A DNA stretch of 64,000 nucleotides from Brasenia schreberi. Lineage: Eukaryota > Streptophyta > Magnoliopsida > Nymphaeales > Cabombaceae. Location of the stretch: NCBI GenBank assembly GCA_036023115.1, contig JAYKKT010000079.1:8941001-9005000 (forward strand), given 5' to 3'. This document shows, piece after piece, positions 57,890-64,000 of this stretch (its first letter is position 1; every line of letters starts with the position of its first letter). The position numbers and the translations under genes are program-made. A model generated the notes under the pieces. The model did not search any database. It was not told where the DNA came from and saw only the letters and a program-made list of their open reading frames with translations.

Positions 57890-58150
57890 GGGGTGGTTTA
57901 GGGGTTTAGGGCTAGGTTAGGTGGTTGGGTTTTAGGGTGAGGTTTAGTGAGCTAGGTTAGGTGATTAGGCTAGGTTTAGGCTAGGATTAGGGAAATTAAT
58001 CTAGGTTTAGGGAAGGATTAGGGAAGTGGGTTAGGTGATTCGGTTGGGATTAGGACGGGATTAGGGAAGTGGGTTAGGTGATTAGGTTAAGATTAGGGGT
58101 GGATTAGGGGTTTAGGCTAGGATTAGGCATTTTGGGTTAGGTTTAGGTGA
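57890..58150. repeat. Degenerate TTAGG-rich tract
   Basis: Irregular tract of ggtttagg, ttagggtt and gattaggctagg words within the LTR. It resembles telomere-type repeats in composition but has no regular 7-bp TTTAGGG period. Confidence 0.65.
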
Positions 58151-58981
58151 AGGAGCTCCCTTAGCATGGCCCATAGACCTTGATCACCTCATGTTGGTGT
58201 AGCCCTAGGTTAGGTTTTAGCTAATTACAAGCTTAAACCCACTCAATTAGGCTAACCCACATGATTAAACCCAAACTTGACACACAAGTCAAGCTTAATA
58301 CAACACTCTTGATATTTTCCATCCCCACTCTCTCTCATGCCCAATATCCCACGTGAATTTCAAGTGGGCCCCACCTCCATTTATGAGAAGGTGATGTGGG
58401 CCATGGATATGGATATTGGATTGGATTTCTGGATCCAAATCCAAATCCAAGTCCACATATGGGTTTGGATTGAAATCTGGATATATATGGTCCAGATCCA
58501 ATCCAAACTGAACTCTGACTCCTTCGAGCTGGGTTCGAAACGGATGATTCGTGCGGGGCTTGACAGCATCAGTACTCCGTCTACGTTGGGTCTTCGCCAA
58601 CATAGTCGTCCGTCTCCGTTTCTGCCTTCCGGAGATGACTTCAAATGCTATTTTGATAAGAACAGGGTCTTGGACGTTCGAGATCCTGGGGTGTGAATCA
58701 GATACAAGAGTTGCTGTGCCGGGCTCGACGTGTGCTCCGGTTCCGGGCTCTTCTTAGCTTTCCTGGTCCTGTCTTGATCGGGCCAAGCCACTTCGGGGTT
58801 TCAAAACATGTTTTAAAAAGGTTTTTGAAAGCCATATGTTTTTGAAAGACAAAGTTTAAAACATATATACAGGGTTGTCTGGAAGGCTCCTGGGTTTCCA
58901 AACTCAAAAATGGCCCTTTGGGGCTGCTTTTACAAAACCAGGTTTGTTTTAAGGAATTCGTGGGATTTCGGGGTGTTTACA

Positions 58982-58999
58982 GATGCCCCTCTTTGGCCT
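58982..58999 (-). other. G3 polypurine tract
   Basis: On the minus strand, aggccaaagaggggcatc lies directly upstream of the LTR start TGTAAACACCCC, the expected plus-strand primer site. Confidence 0.82.
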
Positions 59000-60155
59000 T
59001 GTCCAAATAGATTTGGATAAGGGCAAAGATGACAAACACCCCTTTTAATGTCTCCCTAGATCTAGCCACGAAGAATATGGGATCGTCCCATTTTTAGCAA
59101 AATCTCAATTTACAAACTCTGGTAGGAGGAGATATCACGCCAAAGGGTTTGTACTTATGGAATCTGGTCCTAAATGGGATCATGTTCATGCAAGTACCAT
59201 GCGTGGAATGCAAATGACAGGGGTGTGGTGCCAAGAGTGGCGACCTCCCCGAGACCAGATGTGGTCGAACCCTAGAGACTTACAAGGTCTATTGCTCTAA
59301 GTGAGCAAATCCTATGCTGTTCGATGTTCGGTTTTCAAAACTTATTTACAAAAGCTATTTACAAAAGGGACAACTGTCTTGAGCCTCGATCCTAAGGATC
59401 TCGAGCTCTTCGTGCTTGCCCTTGTTTGAGTCCTAACACTCGCTTATCTAGCGAAGGTTTTATAAGAAAACAAGCTTCATTTCAAATTCCTACGCCTTAC
59501 TCGAAACGTCGAATTCTCAAACAAGATGAAATTCAAGTAAGTAAATCCTATTTTTACTTTAGGATTCCTCGAAATGAACCATGCTTTAGCTTGGGATAAG
59601 CCAGGGATGGGAAAGAGATACCACGGTCCCTTCTGAAGCGTCCCATGGTTTGAGGCATAGAAGACGGAAAACTGCTCTTTTTGAGCTTTTCGGCCTCTTT
59701 TTTTTTTTCTTTTTTCATAGAGGGTCTCCCTTTGGGAGTATTTTTTCTTTAATCCCTCCTTTTCATAAGAGAATCGACTTCTCTTTTTGAAGTCTGGTTT
59801 CTTTCTTTTGGAAAGAGATTTTAAATGGGAAATTCCCTTTTGATTTGGGCCTTTGTTTTCCTTTTGGAAGGAGAAGAGAAGAGGAGAGGACTTATCCCAA
59901 GCCTACACTCGATCCATTCCAGATCAGCCTATTTAGAAATAGCACGTACTACTTGCAAGTATCTTGCTATGTTGAACTAGGCCTTTCTTTGTAAGATGAA
60001 GGATTTTGAAATGTAACCATGATTTTGAAAACTCCACTCTTTCACAAGTGTGAATTCTCTCACTTAGGGTCACACGAGTTCGCCTTTGCACCTTATTCAC
60101 ATGTCTCAGGGCAGCTATCCCCAAAATTTTCGAAAACTGGAATTTAATCCAGATC
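59000..60155 (-). other. G3 3' untranslated region
   Basis: Between the integrase stop and the polypurine tract of G3. No domain recognised. A T-rich (minus: A-rich) run at about 59696-59717 and pyrimidine-rich blocks to 59900 stand out. Confidence 0.55.
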
Positions 60156-60642
60156 CTACACATGATACTTCTTTAAGTATTGAATATTGATAGGATCTGC
60201 TAAATTCCTACCTTCTACATCGATCAACCAATACGAATTATTCGTAGTGGTTGCTCGTACAACATAGGGTCCATCCCAGTTGGGGCGCCACTTGCCTAGG
60301 GGGTGTGGGCCACGATGGTGGATGGTTTTTAAGACCAGATCTCCCACTTCAAAGTGGCGAGGTCTCATGTGTTTGCTATAATGTCGGGCTATCCTTTGCC
60401 GGTATGCGCGAGCATGATCCATGGCAAGGAGTCGCCTCTCATCTAGCAAATCTAGTTCGGCCATCCTAGCATGCTGAAGCGTCTCTAGGGGGAGGTCGAG
60501 TGCTATGGATGTATGAAATGAATGCAGTTGAGTATGAATGGGAAGAATGGCGTTTGTGCCATAAACCAACTCGAATGGTGTGGCATTCGTGGGAGTCCGG
60601 ATGGAAGTCCTATAAGCCCATATGGCTTCATCCAGCTTCTCG
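60156..60642 (-). pseudogene. Gypsy G3 integrase C-terminus
   Basis: Continues the pol frame directly after the stop at 60645-60647: HEKLDEA, then VYGTNAILPIHTQLHSFHTS, RMAELDLLDERRLLAMDHAR, HFEVGDLVLKTIHHRGPHPL, GKWRPNWDGPYVVRATTT, ending YLKKYHV. This is the usual C-terminal region of plant Ty3/gypsy integrases, with the GPYxV block. No further lesion is seen. Confidence 0.87.
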
Positions 60643-60644
60643 TG

Positions 60645-63600
60645 TCACGTCCTACCCTTCTCTAAGGTTTTCTCAATAATACTAATGAGAGTCTTGTTTG
60701 TGGCTTCGGCTTGGCCGTTGCCTTGAGGGTAGTAGGGCGAAGAAAAGTGGTGAGTTATGCCATACGTGTTGCACAACTTAACCATCCGCTCATTTTTGAA
60801 TGGGGTACCATTATCAGACACAAGGTCTCGTGGAACCCTAAATCGAGCCAAGATATTCCTCCGGATGAAAGCCACCACATGTTGCCCCATTACATTCGTT
60901 AGGGAAATGGCTTCCACCCACTTGGAGAAATACTCCGTGGCTGCTAAAATAAAACGATGCCCATTCGAGGCCTTTGGAAATATTGGGCCTACAATGTCAA
61001 ACGCCCACATGGTAAATGGCCAGGGGCTGACCACGGAATGCAATGCAGATGAAGGGATATGAATGGTGTGCCCATGCACTTGACACGGATGACACTTCCT
61101 AACATGGTCGTGACAATCCTTTTTCAGGGTGGACCAAAAATAGCCCCCTCTAAGTATTTTCATCGCCATCATGTTGGCATTAACATGACCTCCACATTCT
61201 CCATCGTGGAACTCATGCATCACTATCCTAGCCTCCTCTAGGTCGATACACCTAAGCAGAATGCCGGTAAAACTCTTTTTGTATAAGACCCCACCCAGAA
61301 TGGTGTATCGGGTCGAAATCTTACGAATGAATGCCTTATCTTTGGACGTGGCATCCTCGGTGAATCCCCCATTTTCTAAAAATTGTTTTATGTCATAGAA
61401 CCAGGGTTTTTTAATAGACTCTGGGTTGTTTTGGCAAATATCCAAGTCGTGTGTGGATGGATGGGGCACATGCCATATTTCCAAAGATCTGGTCCCTGAA
61501 ATGGGATCGACCTTCAGGGCTGAACCCAAGGAGGAGAGGGCATCGGCGATGCCATTGTCCTCTCTTCCTATGTGTGTGAGCTTACACGACTGGAAGGATT
61601 GGACCAATCGAGTGGCCAACTCGTGATATGGAAGTAGTTTCTCATTACGTACTTGCCAAATTTTTAAAACCTGGTTTATGACAAGGAGCGAATCTCCAAA
61701 GACCTCAATGCACGATGCCCCTAGAGTTTTCGAAATCCTTAAGCCTTGTATGAGTGCTTCATACTCAGCTATGTTATTGGAACATTCGAAATCTAAGCGG
61801 ACTGCTATGGGAATCTCGCCCTTTTCAGGGGAGATTAGGATGATCCCGGCACCAGCCCCTCGTTGGTTTCGTGCCCCATCGAAGTGCATCTTCCACACTT
61901 GGTTTTCGAAAGAATTTGCCAAAATGTGGTTTTGAAAATGGTTTTGCAATATGCCTTCATCAGGCATTTCGAGAAGAGTGGGATATGTGTCCTCTAAGGG
62001 GAATTCAGCCACGTAATCTGCTAGGGCTTGCCCCTTAATGGAGATCTGGTGATGGTATTTCAGGTCATACTCCATTAGAAGGAGTTGCCATTTGCCCAAT
62101 CTACCCGTGAGAATGGGTTTTTCGAACAAGTGCTTGATTGGATCAAGCTTGGACACTATCCAGATCTCATGATCTAGGAAATAGTGTCTGAACTTCTGGC
62201 AGGCCCAGACTAGGGCCAAGCACGTCTTCTCCATGGCTTGATAATTTCGTTCATAAGCCAAGAGAGTTTTCGAAATATAGTTGATGGCATACTCCTTATG
62301 GGTGTCATCCTCGTACTGAGCCAACAGGGCTCCTAAAGCATTTACATGCACGGAGATGTATAATAAAAGCGGTTTTCCTTGTTTTGGAGGATTCAAAACG
62401 GGGGGATTAACCAAGTATGCCTTCAGTCTCTCGAAGGACTTTTGGCATTCGTCATCCCATAAGAATTTCGTGCCCTTCCTCAACAGTTTGTTGAAGGGTT
62501 CGCATCTAGTTGCCAGATTCGATATGAATCGGCGCACGGATTGTAATCGACCCTGGAGGCTACGGATTTGGGTGAGATTGGAGGGTGGAGCCATGTCTAT
62601 GATGGCTCGACACTTAGAGGGGTCGACTTCTATTCCCCTTTGGCTCACCATAAAGCCTAGAAGCTTCCCTGATTCTACCCCGAACACACATTTTTGAGGG
62701 TTTAGCTTTACTTTGTAAAGCCTAAGCCTTTCGAAAATCTTTTGTAAACATTCGATATGGGTGCATCGGGTTTTGGATTTCGCCAAGAGATCATCTACAT
62801 ACACTTCTACAAGCTCATGAATTTGATCATGGAAGATCGTGTTCATGGCTCGTTGGTATGTTTCGCCGGCATTTTTCAAACCAAAGGGCATGACTGTATA
62901 GCAGTACGTGCCCCATGGGGTTGTGAAGGCGGTCTTACCCTGATCTCGTGGACTTAGCTTGATTTGATTATAGCCTAAATAGCCATCCATGAATGAAAAC
63001 ATTTCATGATTTGCAGTACTATCGACTATCAAATCTATGTTTGGTAAAGGATAATTATCCTTTGGAGTGGCCTTATTCAGGTTTCTGAAATCGATGCATA
63101 TTCGAATTTTCCCATTGGTTTTTCGAACCACAACGATATTTGACAACCAATCAGAATACGCAATGGGTTTTATAAATCCGGCTTTTAGCAGATCTTCTAA
63201 ACCCTCTTTGACTTGCGTGTGCACATTCGGGTGTATTTTCCTAAGCTTCTGCTTTATGGGTTTTACACCTGCATCTAAGGGAAGACGATGCTCGACTATG
63301 CTGGGATCTATGCCCGGCATGTCTTCATACGTCCATGCAAACACATCTAAATAGGTTTGTAGAAATGCAATGAATGCTAACTTTTCAGTTTCATGCAAGC
63401 ATGCGCCTATTTTGATGGTTTTGGGATTGGAATCATCCCCTAGGTTCACCTCTATGAAATCTCCTCCTACTGATTGGGAAGGTCTTTCAAAATCGAGAAT
63501 TCTATGAAATTCTGGGAGCTCAGAAGTGGGATCTTCCTCAAGGGGATCCACTTCTGGGCTTTGATCATTCTCGTGGGCTATAGACCCGAGGGAACTTGAT

Positions 63601-63842
63601 GCGTGGTTTTCAAAATAACCTGGTTTTGTACTTGGATTTTCAAGTGATTTCAAAATTTTTGGTCTAGCTATGCAGACGACGTTTCTTTCGAAATCCTTTT
63701 CTTTTGCCAGAGTCCTACCAGGAGCAGCTATGTACAAAATCTTTTTAGTATTTTCCAAATTTTCGATTTTTTTTGGCTTTTGTAAAACAAGAACTTTGGG
63801 AACTATACAAAGCACTCTTTTTTCGAGTTTTTGTTTTTCCAT
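60645..63842 (-). pseudogene. Gypsy G3 pol (RT, two RNase H domains, integrase), one stop
   Basis: An open minus-strand frame of 1065 codons. Leader to about residue 200; reverse transcriptase about 200-450 with FSFMDGYLGYNQI (284-) and VEVYVDDLLAKS (YVDD 348-351); first RNase H about 490-610, where the ISVHVNALGALL block lacks the usual acidic residue; second, archaeal-type RNase H about 650-770 with HFDGARNQRGAGAG, EYEALIQGL, FGDSLL and EDNGIADAL; integrase with H879/H886/C917/C920 zinc finger and the D949-D1010-E1046 triad. The dual RNase H marks the Tat lineage. It ends at TGA 60645-60647 where a Trp codon (TGG) is expected before HEKLDEA; the frame then continues to 60156. Start chosen at the first Met, where G2 also starts. 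Confidence 0.92.
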
Positions 63843-63956
63843 TGTTTTTGGTTTTTCTTGTTTTTTGATTTTTTTCGATTTTAAGTTTTCAAATGTTTTT
63901 GGTATTTTTAGAAAAGGGATCTTCCGTCATACCTACAAAGGGAAAACACTACGGGT

Positions 63957-64000
63957 TAGACTCGGAATAGGAGGTCTAAACCATAGGTTTCTTCTAAGAC
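63957..64000 (-). pseudogene. Gypsy G3 gag-protease, last codons at window edge
   Basis: Reads EETYGLDLLFRV then stop, the same ending as the G2 gag-pro frame at 52491. The rest lies beyond the right edge. The 113-bp gap before pol is T-rich and nearly identical to that of G2. Confidence 0.8.

Larger units (their letters stand above)
55505..58981 (-). repeat. 3.48-kb LTR shared by gypsy G2 and G3
   Basis: Minus orientation: plus-strand left end tgtagacgcgcg, right end ggggtgtttaca. The left end is next to G2's primer-binding site, so it is G2's 5' LTR; the right end is next to a polypurine tract belonging to G3, so it is also G3's 3' LTR. Internal landmarks match the G1 LTR. It contains a 111-bp tandem array (56095-56640), a ggatatggatattgg-type zone (58400-58510) and a TTAGG-rich zone (57890-58150). 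Confidence 0.87.

Noticed and set aside
57890..58150. Interstitial telomere repeat
   Set aside because: TTAGG-type words are frequent but there is no regular TTTAGGG period, and similar wording occurs in the equivalent zone of another LTR.
58337..58696. Open frames rich in Asp-Leu or Ile-Gln repeats
   Set aside because: They arise from the GGAT-word module in the LTR and appear on both strands.

Overview
The window is repeat-dense DNA from a flowering plant, most likely a eudicot. Evidence: TTG-tailed RTE-clade LINEs, Ty1/copia elements primed by initiator tRNA-Met, Tat-lineage Ty3/gypsy elements with LTRs over 3 kb and a second RNase H, BED/DUF659 hAT transposases, and an intron-bearing fragment of condensin SMC4. 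I see no complete host gene, rRNA, tRNA or CRISPR array. The species cannot be told from the sequence.

Positions 1-21500 form a nest whose order can be read from target-site duplications (TSDs) and from reading frames that resume across insertions. Copia D (minus, 19865-about 21480) was hit by copia A (minus, 2074-19864). Copia A was then hit by (i) an RTE LINE at 3086-6353 with a 22-bp TSD, (ii) copia B at 6589-14538 with TSD cttga, itself holding a hAT at 7117-about 10100, and (iii) a decayed hAT at 15039-17993 with TSD caacgaac. Inside that second hAT lies an element at 15643-17623 with perfect 11-bp terminal inverted repeats and an 8-bp TSD (accgagac). It carries four exons and three introns of SMC4, including the Walker A motif. 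I read this as gene capture by a Pack-type hAT-like transposon, the most interesting item here.

Positions 21500-25530 are the only part with few recognisable transposons. They hold two candidate exons of an unidentified gene (about 22105-22275 and 23731-24129, the latter followed by AATAAA), microsatellites and unassigned sequence.

Positions 25530-42261 hold a hAT relic, copia H (minus) broken by copia E (plus, itself with a 15-bp-TSD RTE insertion) and by a 3.2-kb solo gypsy LTR with TSD cttta, then copia I (minus) and copia F (plus).

Positions 42262-64000 are a minus-strand pile of Tat-lineage gypsy elements: G1 (gag-pro plus 3.16-kb 5' LTR), a gag-pro/pol slice, a rearranged LTR, G2 (nearly intact gag-pro plus the start of pol) and G3 (nearly intact pol). 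G2 and G3 share one 3.48-kb LTR, with G2's primer-binding site on one side and G3's polypurine tract on the other. G2 gag-pro and G3 pol each show a single in-frame stop, so these are the youngest insertions here.
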